Assembly: GCA_041494245.1 (NCBI GenBank)
Contig: JBGQAK010000011.1
Location: forward strand, 88,058 to 152,057
Reading direction: 5' to 3'
Length of the DNA: 64,000 nucleotides
From: RBG-13-68-16 sp041494245
GTDB lineage: Bacteria > Acidobacteriota > Thermoanaerobaculia > Thermoanaerobaculales > Thermoanaerobaculaceae
Below are positions 25,231-33,411 of this stretch, one piece after another. The notes under the pieces were generated by a model, which saw nothing but the letters and a program-made list of their open reading frames with translations, made no database searches and was not told the origin of the DNA. Numbering within the stretch: position 1 is the first letter of the stretch; every line of letters starts with the position of its first letter. The translations under genes were made by a program, and so were the position numbers.

Positions 25231-26522
25231 GCACCGCGGGACCGGTAGCGGAGAGGGCAGTCCTTGGTGCGGTCTTAGCCGACTCCAACTGCTTCTTTCG
25301 CGTGGCGGACAGGCTTGTCGAAGGGTACTTCCAAGCGGACGAGAATCGGCTCATCTGGGCTGCATACGTCCGGCTCGCGAAGGCCGGGAAGGCGATTGAC
25401 TTCATCACCACGGCCGATGACCTCGAGCGTGCGGGGACGCTCGCTCTTGCTGGTGGCCTCGCCTACCTGGGATCTCTGGCGGATGGCCTTCCTGATTGCG
25501 CAAACGTCGAACACTACGCGGCAATCGTTGTCGGCGATGCCGCGAAGAGGGAACTCGCCAACCTTGGGCGCTGGCTCCTGGCCGAGGCTTCTCAGCCCGG
25601 GGGCGATTCGCGGGCGCTCCTGGCCGAGACCGGGGCGAGGCTGGGCGCGATCGGCAACCACGACGGGAGCGGCGCAGCGGAACCGATCCGACCGGCTCTC
25701 GATCGCGAGCTCGCCCGCCTTGAGAACCTGGCGAACGAGGGTTTCATAGGCTTGGCCACGGGTTACGGCGACGTGGATCATATCGTGCAGGGCCTCGAGG
25801 CCCAGGACCTCGTGATCCTGGCATCACGTCCCGGCGTTGGGAAGACGGCGCTCGCTGGCAACCTCGTCCGCCACCTCTGTCCGCTTGGCAAACGCATCGC
25901 GTTTTTCTCGCTCGAAATGTCCACCGAGGCGATCGTCCGCCGGCTTATCGCTGGCGAGGCCCGGGTCCCGCACTGGCGCCTGCGTTTGGGCAAGCTCGAC
26001 TCCGAGGACTGGCAGCGGATCGCATGGGCGCGCGACAGGATCGCCGAGTGGCCGCTGTGGATCCTGGACCGCTCGGGGATCTCGCCCCTGGATGTCCTCA
26101 CCCGGAGCCGTCGCCTAGCCCTGCAGCATGGTCTTGACCTCGTGATCGTGGACTACCTTGGAAAGCTTACGGGAGCGGGAACAAACCGCACGGAGCAGGT
26201 GGGTGGGATCGCGAGAGGACTCAAGGACACCGCCAAGAGTCTCCGCGTTCCCGTCCTGGCGCTCTGCCAGCTCACGCGGGCGAACGCACGCGAGGATCGA
26301 GCGCCACACCTCTCCGATCTTCGCGAGTCCGGCGACCTCGAGCAGGAAGCCGATACGGTTCTGCTCCTGCATCCCTTGGCGGAGTCCGGCAACTCGCGAG
26401 TGATCCAGCTCGACGTCGCGAAGCACCGCGCGGGGCCGACGGGCACCTGCAAGCTCGTCTTCCTGGAGGATCTGCTCCGTTTTGAAAGCTACGCCGCAGA
26501 GCGCTCAGGGGGTGCGTCATGA
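25227..26522 (+). CDS. DnaB-type replicative helicase
   Basis: 431 residues. The N-terminal DnaB domain (AERAVLGAVLADSNCFFRV; DFITTADDLERAG) is followed by the RecA-like ATPase with Walker A SRPGVGKTALA (about 200), FSLEMS, Walker B-like LVIVDYLGKL and a late ALCQLTR block. A mobile-element copy of the ring helicase indicates autonomous replication after excision. Shorter than chromosomal DnaB (about 450-470). Confidence 0.92.
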   Translation: MSTAGPVAERAVLGAVLADSNCFFRVADRLVEGYFQADENRLIWAAYVRLAKAGKAIDFITTADDLERAGTLALAGGLAYLGSLADGLPDCANVEHYAAIVVGDAAKRELANLGRWLLAEASQPGGDSRALLAETGARLGAIGNHDGSGAAEPIRPALDRELARLENLANEGFIGLATGYGDVDHIVQGLEAQDLVILASRPGVGKTALAGNLVRHLCPLGKRIAFFSLEMSTEAIVRRLIAGEARVPHWRLRLGKLDSEDWQRIAWARDRIAEWPLWILDRSGISPLDVLTRSRRLALQHGLDLVIVDYLGKLTGAGTNRTEQVGGIARGLKDTAKSLRVPVLALCQLTRANAREDRAPHLSDLRESGDLEQEADTVLLLHPLAESGNSRVIQLDVAKHRAGPTGTCKLVFLEDLLRFESYAAERSGGAS

Positions 26523-26541
26523 GGAGCGAATGGAGGGCTTC

Positions 26542-26784
26542 ATGGCGGGTGTGAAGAAAAACGAGAAGCCGGACATCGCGGACTACCTGCGGCGCGTCGT
26601 CGAGGTCCGCACGGCAGGCGGCGGCAGTTACCGGGGCGAGCTCGAGGCGGTCGACGCGAGCTTCCTCTACCTGCTGCGCACGAACGGGCGCGGTGTCTTG
26701 ATTCCGCGCTCCGCGGTCGTGGCCGTGCTGGACGAAGAACACCCTGCGGCGGTGGTGGAGAGCGGGAGGGCAACAACCTCATGA
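26542..26784 (+). CDS. Small LSm/SH3-like beta-barrel protein, tentative
   Basis: 80 residues. ATG 26542 follows GGAGGG with good spacing. The pattern DYLRRVVEVRTAGGGSYRGELEAVDASFLYL...GRGVLIPRSAVVAVL is like an Sm/LSm-type small barrel (VRVxxGxxxxGxLxxxDxxxLxL). It could bind RNA, but no typical Hfq motif is present. Follows the helicase gene by 19 bp. Confidence 0.55.
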   Translation: MAGVKKNEKPDIADYLRRVVEVRTAGGGSYRGELEAVDASFLYLLRTNGRGVLIPRSAVVAVLDEEHPAAVVESGRATTS

Positions 26785-26872
26785 GGCCCGGGAAACCGCG
26801 GGAACCCCATGAAGCGGTAGAGGCGCAGGAGCGCATTGAACGTAGTTTGTGATTTGTGAAAGGAGAGGACCA

Positions 26873-27115
26873 ATGAAAACGCCTAGACAGCGGGAAGAGC
26901 TTCTCAAGCAGGCTACAGCACTCGAGCAGGGCGCCGCGGCAAGCGAAGAGTTGGGGCGGAAGCTGGCGGCAGCGACACAAACTGGCGCGACCTCCATCGT
27001 CACGCCCGAGGGACCCGTCATGAACACCCCCGCCGTGCGCAAGGCTGCCCTCGACTCGGCGTCGGCGAGCCGAAAACTTGCAGACGATCTCCGCTGGCAG
27101 GCAATGAACGGCTGA
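26873..27115 (+). CDS. Small helical element protein
   Basis: 80 residues, ATG after AGGAGAGG. Predicted to be mostly helical (REELLKQATALEQGAAASEELGRK), with a central loop containing TPEGPVMNTP. No recognised family. It precedes the 132-residue gene by 12 bp in the block ahead of the tape-measure-like gene, where phages often carry chaperones or minor tail proteins. Confidence 0.6.
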   Translation: MKTPRQREELLKQATALEQGAAASEELGRKLAAATQTGATSIVTPEGPVMNTPAVRKAALDSASASRKLADDLRWQAMNG

Positions 27116-27127
27116 CAAGAGGACACC

Positions 27128-27526
27128 ATGACGAAGCTCACCGCACCGAAGCCCCTTGCAGCCGGCGGGGACAGCGATCCAGCCGGAGAGGTCAACCCGT
27201 TGGCCGCGAACGAGCGGCAGCTCGCCGACCTGGGCAGGATGCTCGTTGAGACCGGCACCGCCGAGAATGATGAAGGCAGGGTGCGCCTCGGCAAGGCGTT
27301 CCAAACGAACGCGGGACTCCTCGCCAGGCTGGCCGCCGCGCATGCAAGCGGTGTCAGCGTGCCGGTGACGCTCGCCGACGAACTCTCGGTGGAGCGGATT
27401 GCGGAGGCGTTGCCGGAACTGCTCCGCCTGCTCGCCAACACCGCGGAGGCGAAGCTCGGAGCCCTCCGCGACAAGCGCCAGTCGGAGATGCACAACGACC
27501 CCGCGAACGACAAAGGAGTGAACTGA
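27128..27526 (+). CDS. Element protein upstream of tape-measure-like gene
   Basis: 132 residues, helical, with an AGGAC site ahead of ATG. The stop overlaps the start of the tape-measure-like gene (TGATG). By position it could correspond to the tail-assembly chaperone of phages, but no slippery sequence or -1 frame product is obvious. The sequence family is not recognised. Confidence 0.6.
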   Translation: MTKLTAPKPLAAGGDSDPAGEVNPLAANERQLADLGRMLVETGTAENDEGRVRLGKAFQTNAGLLARLAAAHASGVSVPVTLADELSVERIAEALPELLRLLANTAEAKLGALRDKRQSEMHNDPANDKGVN

Positions 27527-29418
27527 TGCCTACTTGGGATCTCGGACTGCGTGCACGGTGGGAGAACGACGATACCAAGGTCTTGCAGGCGCTTGACGAG
27601 CTGAAACAGGTCAACGCCGAACTCGAAAAGAGCAAGCAGGGCCACACTGACACGGCCGGTGCCGCGCAGGCTCACGGAGATGCTCTAGATGGCCTGGGCC
27701 AGAAGGTCGCCGCGCTGGCGGTGACCTATCTCGGGCTCGCAAAAGCCTGGGCATCTTTCAAAGAGGGTACGCAGGAATTCATGGTTCAGGAGCGCGCTCT
27801 CAACGCAATCTCCAACACCGCGAAGCAATTTGGGCAGGACGGTAAGGAGGCCGCAGACGGCGCTCTCGCGCTTGCTCGCGGGCTGGAGGCCGTCGGGTTC
27901 AACGAGACGGAGGTGATCCAGGGGACGCAGCGGCTCATGGTGGTGACGCGAGACCATGCGCAGGCGATCTCGGCATCGAGTCTTGCTGCGGACGTCGCCA
28001 TCAAGACGGGCAACGACTACGGCAGCATGCTTACGATCATCCAGGCACTGCTCACCAATAGCCCGCGCGGCCTGCTGATGGCTCACCGGCAGTTAGGAAT
28101 CGAGGCAACCGACGCAGCGGACGCACTGGCGAAGATCAGCGCCATGGCCCGGGGTGCAGCTCAGCAACTCAAGGATACAACGGCCGCGGCGGCTGGCTTC
28201 TCCACGATTATCAAGGAACGCTGGAAGGATCTCGGTGGGTTCGTTGCGTCGATTTGGGCACCGATGGCGCGGTTCGCCGCTGACTACGAAAAGAAGCAGG
28301 AAGAGGCGACGATCGAGCTGGAGTACCGATTCAAACGGATGATCGGCGCGACGGCGGACGCCGATGCCTGGTACGCCGAGGCCATCAAAAAGTGGAAAGA
28401 GAAGTTCGGCATCCCGCTTGGCGAGGCAATGGCGAAACTGACGCCCGCAGACAAGTCTCTGGAAGAGCTTGGCAAGAAGACCTCCGTGATTATGAAGAAG
28501 CTCGGCGAGGACGTAGACGCCGAGGTCAAGAAGGAAGAGGAGGCACAAAAGAAGCGGGAGGAGGCACTCGAGGAATGGTGGGCGGCAGCACAGGAGACCG
28601 GGAAGACAGAACAGAAATACGAGGAGGAGAAGCTCAAGCGTGAGAACGAGCGCCGGAAGACGAGGCTGAAGGAGATCCGAGACTTCCACGCGCAGGAACT
28701 GGCCGACTTCACCGCCATGCTCGACAAGGAAGAGAAGGCGCAGAACAAGTTCAACAAGGATCAGCAACGGGACCAGAAGGACGCCGGAAAAGCATTTGCG
28801 AAGTTCAACGTCGATGAGCTTGCTGACGTGCTCGCCCGGGTGAATGAGGAACAGGCTGCTCAGGAAAGGGCTGGCACTGCGACGGCCGCGATGGAGGAGA
28901 AGTGGGCCGCGGAAAAGAAACAGCTCCAGGAGGAGATCGTCATATCCAGCATCGCGAGCATCGCGGACGCCTTTGGGGCACACAAGGAAGTGGCGATCGC
29001 TGAGGCGATCATCGGCACGTTGGTATCCGCGCGGAACGCGAGCCAGACGATGCCGTTCTTCCCGGTCGGCCTGGCGATGATGGCGCTCGCTCTCGCAGAG
29101 GGCTTCGCGCAGGTGAAGCAGATTGAGAGCACGACGATAGGGAGTGGCGGCGGTGGCGGCGGTGGGGCCGGGGCTGCCAGCGTGAGCATGCCGCGCGTCA
29201 CCGCAGCGCCGACCGCTGCCTCGGGGACTCTGACCCCGTCCGTCACCACCAGCACCACAAACATGAACCAGAACGCCCCAGCTCAGGTCATCAACATCAA
29301 CGCCATTGACACGACCGATGCCCTGCGGCAGCTCCAGAGGAAGTTCAAGCCATCGGAGAGGGCTTACATGAGGTCAATCGGGAACCGCAAGGCGACGACG
29401 ATTGGGTCGAAGAGGTGA
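27526..29418 (+). CDS. Phage tail tape-measure-like protein
   Basis: 630 residues with an N-terminal helical region (ALDELKQVNAELEKSKQGHTD), a tape-measure-like middle (EFMVQERALNAISNTAKQFGQ; GDYGS-like TGNDYGSMLTIIQALL), a long charged coiled coil (about 320-460), a hydrophobic segment around 500-530 (PFFPVGLAMMALALAEGFAQV) and a Gly-rich then Thr-rich tail. These fit a tape-measure protein that sets tail length. It is short for one, and no tail tube, baseplate or head gene is nearby. Confidence 0.65.
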   Translation: MPTWDLGLRARWENDDTKVLQALDELKQVNAELEKSKQGHTDTAGAAQAHGDALDGLGQKVAALAVTYLGLAKAWASFKEGTQEFMVQERALNAISNTAKQFGQDGKEAADGALALARGLEAVGFNETEVIQGTQRLMVVTRDHAQAISASSLAADVAIKTGNDYGSMLTIIQALLTNSPRGLLMAHRQLGIEATDAADALAKISAMARGAAQQLKDTTAAAAGFSTIIKERWKDLGGFVASIWAPMARFAADYEKKQEEATIELEYRFKRMIGATADADAWYAEAIKKWKEKFGIPLGEAMAKLTPADKSLEELGKKTSVIMKKLGEDVDAEVKKEEEAQKKREEALEEWWAAAQETGKTEQKYEEEKLKRENERRKTRLKEIRDFHAQELADFTAMLDKEEKAQNKFNKDQQRDQKDAGKAFAKFNVDELADVLARVNEEQAAQERAGTATAAMEEKWAAEKKQLQEEIVISSIASIADAFGAHKEVAIAEAIIGTLVSARNASQTMPFFPVGLAMMALALAEGFAQVKQIESTTIGSGGGGGGGAGAASVSMPRVTAAPTAASGTLTPSVTTSTTNMNQNAPAQVININAIDTTDALRQLQRKFKPSERAYMRSIGNRKATTIGSKR

Positions 29419-29482
29419 CCTGAGATGGCGCGCCTAGACGCTCGAGTGAACGCAGCCGCGTCGGTAGTGAGGGTGGGTTAGC

Positions 29483-30037
29483 GTGCCGCGCGTTTGCAGC
29501 ACCTGTCAGAGTAAGCACCGCGCCCACATTGATGAGGCACTGCTCGCGGGGACCTCGTATAGCGCAATAGCGCGCGAGTTTGGCGTGGGGCGCGATTCGC
29601 TGCGGAGACACGCAGGAGCACACCTCCCCGCGGCGCTGGTGAAGGGTGCAGAGGCTCATGAGGTCGCGCGGGGTGACTCCCTGCTCGTGCAGGTGGAAGA
29701 CCTGCGGAAGAAGGCCTCCGGGCTCTTCGCTGAAGCGTCGGCAGTCCTCGCCAGGGCGAAGCGTGAGGGAGACGGCCCGCTTGTCTTGGAGTCGGTTCGT
29801 ACCGCCTCCACCGCATTGAAAGAGGCCCGCGGCCTTGTGGGCTTGCTGAGTGAAACGGCCATCGCTCTCCTGGCCGGCGAGCAAAGTGCACAGGCCCGGC
29901 TCCGGGCCGAAGTCGAGAGCGCGATCGCGGCGGCGGAGACGGCGCTTGACCCCGCGAGCTTCACACGGTTGTGTAGGGCTTGGGCGGCGCTACCCGGCGC
30001 CGGACCTGAGAGAACGGGAGACGATTGCAATGGCTGA
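29483..30037 (+). CDS. Zinc-knuckle/HTH phage-type protein
   Basis: 184 residues. The N-terminus has CSTC followed by IDEALLAGTSYSAIAREFGVGRDSLRRHAGAHLP, a Cys2-His-type motif merged with a helix-turn-helix; this arrangement is common in prophage proteins next to packaging genes. The remaining 130 residues are helical. It could act like a small terminase subunit, but no large subunit is present. GTG start. Confidence 0.6.
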   Translation: MPRVCSTCQSKHRAHIDEALLAGTSYSAIAREFGVGRDSLRRHAGAHLPAALVKGAEAHEVARGDSLLVQVEDLRKKASGLFAEASAVLARAKREGDGPLVLESVRTASTALKEARGLVGLLSETAIALLAGEQSAQARLRAEVESAIAAAETALDPASFTRLCRAWAALPGAGPERTGDDCNG

Positions 30038-30242
30038 GATGTTTCGTCGCGTTGTGCGGGAGCGTCTGCGGTGGGTCGGCAAGGTGGTCAACGATACGAT
30101 TCTGCGGTGGCCTGGACGGCCGCCCGTGAGTGTGACGCAGCACCGGGAGCTCACGGAGGCCGAGGCCCAAGAGCGTGAGGCCACGGCGCGGCAAGTCATC
30201 GAGGTGGTCTACCGCGAGTCAGTGGACCACGACTTGAACTGA
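30030..30242 (+). CDS. Small element protein
   Basis: 70 residues starting MAEMFRRVVRERLRWVGKVV, basic N-terminus, acidic C-terminus. It overlaps the preceding gene by 8 nt and the following one by 1 nt (TGATGG), which supports a real gene in a compact transcript. No family recognised. Confidence 0.55.
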   Translation: MAEMFRRVVRERLRWVGKVVNDTILRWPGRPPVSVTQHRELTEAEAQEREATARQVIEVVYRESVDHDLN

Positions 30243-31144
30243 TGGCCGATATACTGCTCTACCCGGGGATCGTCAGGCCGAATGACATCACGCTCTCGGC
30301 TTCGATCGCCCCGGACATCTCTGTTCGCCAAGGTAGAAGCAGCAAGAACGATCTCATACTGATACTCCAGGCGGCCCCGGACATCGTCGGGGCCATCAGC
30401 CTGTCCTCGCTCGCCTCAACGCTTGCGAGCACCGGGGAGCTTGTTTTCGAGGAAGCCGTTGCCGAGGCATCCCCTGCATCGACGATAGTGGCAGCCGGGG
30501 CGCTGGAGTTCGACAGCGCGATTGCCGAGGCTTCGCCCGCCTCGGCGCTCTCTGCCGCGGCCCAGCTTGTCTTCCAGGGCGCCGTTGCAGAGGCATCGCT
30601 CGCGTCGGTACTCAATGGTGCAGGTGAGCTTGTCTTCGAGGCGGCGGTTGCGCTCGCATCGCCAGCGTCGGCCATCGCTGGAGGCGGCGAGGAGGTCTAC
30701 TCGGGCGCCATTGGTATCGCGTCGCCCTCCTCACAGGTTGCAGCGGCGGGCGATGTCGACGCTCCGGGCCTCACCTTCTCCGGTGACATCGCCCTCGCCT
30801 CGCAGCCTTCAGAGGTCGCGGCAACCGCAGAGGTCGAAGCGGTGGCCGTCCCATTCCCGGTCTACTGGGGTGGTGGCAGTGGCATTGCCGGCGGCAGGGT
30901 TTACGCCGACTACGGCCAGAAGCCGCCCACCGTCTCGGGCTCTGTCAGCGTCACCTCTCGGTCCTCGGTCATCGCGGCAACCGCAGAGGTCGAGGAGCTG
31001 GCTCCGCTGCTCCAATTCCTAGGAGGCGGCCACAGAAAACCCGCGGGGCAACGCCTCGAAGTCACAGGCTCGCCTCACGCCCCTGATTGGCCAACCGAGG
31101 AAGAGAAGGAAGAGATCGCCATCGCGCTGTTGCTCCTGGGGTGA
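30242..31144 (+). CDS. Repeat-containing putative fibre/structural protein
   Basis: 300 residues. After a 64-residue start come at least five tandem 21-residue units (consensus GELVFEGAVAEASPASxIxAA), then two diverged units spaced by inserts (GDIALASQPSEVAATAEVE and GSVSVTSRSSVIAATAEVE). The regular alternation of hydrophobic and small residues suggests a beta-solenoid or fibre shaft. The C-terminus is acidic then hydrophobic (EEEKEEIAIALLLLG). Position after the tape-measure-like gene favours a tail-fibre or surface role. No catalytic motif. Confidence 0.65.
   Translation: MADILLYPGIVRPNDITLSASIAPDISVRQGRSSKNDLILILQAAPDIVGAISLSSLASTLASTGELVFEEAVAEASPASTIVAAGALEFDSAIAEASPASALSAAAQLVFQGAVAEASLASVLNGAGELVFEAAVALASPASAIAGGGEEVYSGAIGIASPSSQVAAAGDVDAPGLTFSGDIALASQPSEVAATAEVEAVAVPFPVYWGGGSGIAGGRVYADYGQKPPTVSGSVSVTSRSSVIAATAEVEELAPLLQFLGGGHRKPAGQRLEVTGSPHAPDWPTEEEKEEIAIALLLLG
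30434..30748 (+). repeat. Five 63-bp tandem repeats within the fibre-like gene
   Basis: In-frame 63-bp units encoding 21 residues each. The units have diverged in DNA (roughly 60-75% identity by eye) but keep phase and the protein pattern, so the repeat is old and under protein-level selection. Confidence 0.8.
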
Positions 31145-31445
31145 CCGTGACCCTGAGGTCCTCGGGGCTCCGATAACGGGTGCTACCGGACTTGCGCTCT
31201 GTAGCCTCCACCACGTCGTGGGCTTTCTTAGGTCCAACTTGTTCCAACTGCTCGCGGTCGCGGTTCGCCTTTTTACGGGCAACTTGCGTCAACTGGTCGC
31301 AGGCGCGGCCCGATCCGGCCCCTGGCACGGCGGGCAGACGTTGGGCGCCTCGCGCGTGGCTGGGCTTGAGGCGGGCGATCGACGGGCGGGAGGTATCCGT
31401 TACCCTAGCCCCCCGCTGTGTCTGGCTGGGGGCAATTTTGCGCTC
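31145..31445. other. 301-bp gap between fibre-like gene and HTH regulator
   Basis: No gene supported on either strand. Near its right end, 31411-31437, GCCCCC and GGGGGC arms can pair and may terminate the upstream transcript. The next gene's promoter starts immediately afterwards. Candidate frames on the minus strand lack ribosome sites and plausible codon use. Confidence 0.5.
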
Positions 31446-31474
31446 TTGACATTCGCCGCAACGTGGCGGATAGT
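31446..31474 (+). promoter_or_regulatory. Promoter giving a probably leaderless mRNA
   Basis: TTGACA (31446-31451), 17-nt spacer, GATAGT (31469-31474). The ATG of the next gene begins 7 nt after the -10 box, at the expected transcription start, and no ribosome site exists. The spacer has a small CGCC/GGCG inverted repeat. This resembles repressor-maintenance promoters of temperate phages. Confidence 0.62.
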
Positions 31475-31480
31475 TGCCGT

Positions 31481-31726
31481 ATGAACCCAATCCGAATGAC
31501 GATCGCTCTGGCGCTCCAACTTGCTGCAAGGCGTGGCGGGGTAACGGCAATCGAGCTTTCAGGGCGAGCGGAATGCTCGCTGCGGGCTGCCGAGCGACAC
31601 CTGGCCGCACTGGCTGCCGATGGCGTCCTCGCTCGCACCGTGCCCGTCCGTAAGGGTGCCCGCCTGGGGGACTGGCGCATCGTCTACCGCATGGCGGGGA
31701 AGGGGGGCGCCAAGAGGGGCTCCTGA
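31481..31726 (+). CDS. Small winged-helix regulator
   Basis: 81 residues. GVTAIELSGRAECSLRAAERHLAALAADGVL reads as a helix-turn-helix with recognition helix, and LARTVPVRKGARLGDWRIVYR as the wing. Its leaderless promoter and its location at the head of the right-hand gene block make it a candidate element repressor or regulator of the array behind it. Not assigned to a named family. Confidence 0.65.
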   Translation: MNPIRMTIALALQLAARRGGVTAIELSGRAECSLRAAERHLAALAADGVLARTVPVRKGARLGDWRIVYRMAGKGGAKRGS

Positions 31727-31844
31727 GATCAGAAGCGCCCGCCCCGGAGACCGTGCGGGAACCCGGGACGGGCAGGAACGCGGCAAGGTGTGAACCGGCG
31801 GCGCTCCACGTTCATTGTAGCGCCGCCACGATAGGAGGGACAAC

Positions 31845-32027
31845 GTGACGGAGCTTCTGTGGTGGAAGGATCCCCGGGCAGCGGTGTTGCCGGGCTACGC
31901 GAAGGCCGCGGCTGAGATCCAGCGCTGCGAAGCGCTCGGCCAGGGGATAGACCAGGCATGGGTGCGCGTCGAGGATGGCCGCGTGGTGGCGATCGGCAAC
32001 ATCGACGTTTCCGGTTGCGAGAACTGA
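31845..32027 (+). CDS. 60-residue element protein, paralogous to the C-terminus of the 207-residue array protein
   Basis: GTG start behind GGAGGG. The segment LPGYAKAAAEIQRCEALGQG and the following WVRVEDGRVVAIGNIDV match, position for position, MPGYAEAVARIKAHEAAGGG and WLNIVDGRVLEIHNLRV near the end of the protein at 32742-33365. So it is either a stand-alone version of that domain or a piece left by recombination. Function unknown. Confidence 0.65.
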   Translation: MTELLWWKDPRAAVLPGYAKAAAEIQRCEALGQGIDQAWVRVEDGRVVAIGNIDVSGCEN

Positions 32028-32036
32028 GGAGGCACC

Positions 32037-32366
32037 ATGACGGAGAAGACGAAAGGCACAGCGGAAAGCGCGGCGGTTGCTCAGGCACGTCGCGAGATGC
32101 GGGCGGTAGCCCGAAAGGTCGCGCCACTTGTAGCCGAGCTGGAAGGAATTGCTGAGAGGCTGCAGAAGGCGGCGAAGACGGCCGAGGCGGTCGACGGCGG
32201 TAAGGGGCCGAAGGATACCGTGGAGGCGTGGGCCGCCGAGCTTGCGGACTACATGGCGCATGGCACGGATAACCCGTGCGGGTTGGCCGTGACTGCGGCG
32301 TACATCAAGAAAGAGGCCGGGGCCGACTGGCGGGCGGCCCTGCTCCGTTCGATGGGGCACGAGTAG
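32037..32366 (+). CDS. Array protein 1 (small helical family)
   Basis: 109 residues beginning MTEKTKGTAESAAVAQARREMRAV, then a helical region and TVEAWAAELADYM, the counterpart of the TVENW/TLENW motif in its neighbours. First member of a tandem family of four at 32037-34002. Separated from the preceding gene by 9 bp with an AGGAGG ribosome site. Confidence 0.65.
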   Translation: MTEKTKGTAESAAVAQARREMRAVARKVAPLVAELEGIAERLQKAAKTAEAVDGGKGPKDTVEAWAAELADYMAHGTDNPCGLAVTAAYIKKEAGADWRAALLRSMGHE

Positions 32367-32392
32367 GCGCGACGGAGGGTGAGGAGGCGATC

Positions 32393-32731
32393 ATGGCGAA
32401 GGAACCAGACAGCAAGGCACTGGTGGAGGCCCGCACCGAGCTGCAGGCGATCGGCGGGGAGCTGCTGACGATCAAGGTACGGCTTCTCAAGACGGGGAAG
32501 CGGCTCCGGGCAGCGGAGAGCATGGCGGCCGTGGTGGACGTGCACCCCGACGGCCACACTCTCACCGTCGAGAACTGGACTGGAGAACTGATCGGCGAAA
32601 CCGTGCGAGAGCAGATCGACAAGCTCTTGGACTCGGTAGGTCGCGCGGCGGACTTCGAGACCATTCGGGCCGACATTCACGAGCACGTCGAGAACGATCG
32701 CGAGATCGAGGCCCGCCGGCCGAAAGCGTAA
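32393..32731 (+). CDS. Array protein 2 (small helical family)
   Basis: 112 residues. MAKEPDSKALVEARTELQAI and a helical arm precede TLTVENWTGELIGETVREQID, then a charged tail. Its first 35 residues are close to those of the 196-residue protein at 33412, and 20 nt around the two start codons are the same (GGAGGCGATCATGGCGAAGG), which shows recent duplication. Confidence 0.7.
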   Translation: MAKEPDSKALVEARTELQAIGGELLTIKVRLLKTGKRLRAAESMAAVVDVHPDGHTLTVENWTGELIGETVREQIDKLLDSVGRAADFETIRADIHEHVENDREIEARRPKA

Positions 32732-32741
32732 GGGAGGAGCC

Positions 32742-33365
32742 ATGACGAAGGCGAAGGGCATCGTACGAGAAGCGCCGGCCGAGCTGGACCTAGCCTGCGA
32801 GGCCCGGGAGGCGTTGGGTAGGGCGGCCGAGCAGCTCCGCGACATCGCGAAGGCGCTCAAACGAGTGGCCCAACCGCTGCGGGTGGCAGCGCGTAGGGCA
32901 CCGGTGATAGGCGAAATCCCCTGGTCCGGCGAGCGGGTTACGCTGGAGAACTGGGTAGTCACCGACCTCGAAGCAGCCGCGGCCGACATCCGGGAAAAGG
33001 CGACGGAGATCGCCCGGCGTGGGCGCTCTAACTGGCCGGCGGAGATCAGAGCGTACGTCCGCCGGGAGACGCGGCACAACGATATCAGCCATGGTCCGCA
33101 CGCCGTCAACTGGCAACACGAGAGGTATCTGCCTCAGCTCGAGAAGATGCCCGGGTACGCAGAGGCCGTGGCGAGGATCAAGGCGCACGAGGCCGCGGGG
33201 GGAGGCGTTTCCCTGACCTGGTTGAACATCGTTGACGGGCGCGTCCTGGAGATCCACAACCTCCGCGTTGCGAAGTTCGAACGGGGCAAGCCGCGTCCGG
33301 ACGCGCTCCCACCGGAACGCGTGACGCCGAGCGCGCCGAGCGCATCAGCCGAATTGGCGACCTGA
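32742..33365 (+). CDS. Array protein 3 (helical N-domain plus PGYAxA domain)
   Basis: 207 residues. The N-terminal half repeats the family layout (helical arm, then VTLENWVVTDLEAAAADIREK). The second half (about 115-180) carries the PGYAEAVARIK...WLNIVDGRVLEI domain shared with the 60-residue protein upstream. The tail is Pro/Ser-rich. The domain shuffle within the array suggests active diversification. Confidence 0.68.
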   Translation: MTKAKGIVREAPAELDLACEAREALGRAAEQLRDIAKALKRVAQPLRVAARRAPVIGEIPWSGERVTLENWVVTDLEAAAADIREKATEIARRGRSNWPAEIRAYVRRETRHNDISHGPHAVNWQHERYLPQLEKMPGYAEAVARIKAHEAAGGGVSLTWLNIVDGRVLEIHNLRVAKFERGKPRPDALPPERVTPSAPSASAELAT

Positions 33366-33411
33366 CAAGGGGCGCCTCCGGGCGCCCTGATTCTGAGGCA
33401 GGGAGGCGATC

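Noticed and set aside
27128..27526. A programmed -1 frameshift product between the two genes before the tape-measure-like gene
   Set aside because: I found no slippery heptamer in a fitting position, and the genes do not overlap in the frame needed.
30434..30748. A CRISPR array
   Set aside because: The 63-bp units are contiguous, in frame and diverged, with no spacers; they encode protein repeats. No other CRISPR-like array is in the window.
31062..31610. A 182-codon minus-strand gene in the element
   Set aside because: It would be the only minus-strand gene of the element, has no ribosome site, and covers a promoter and the HTH gene with better support.
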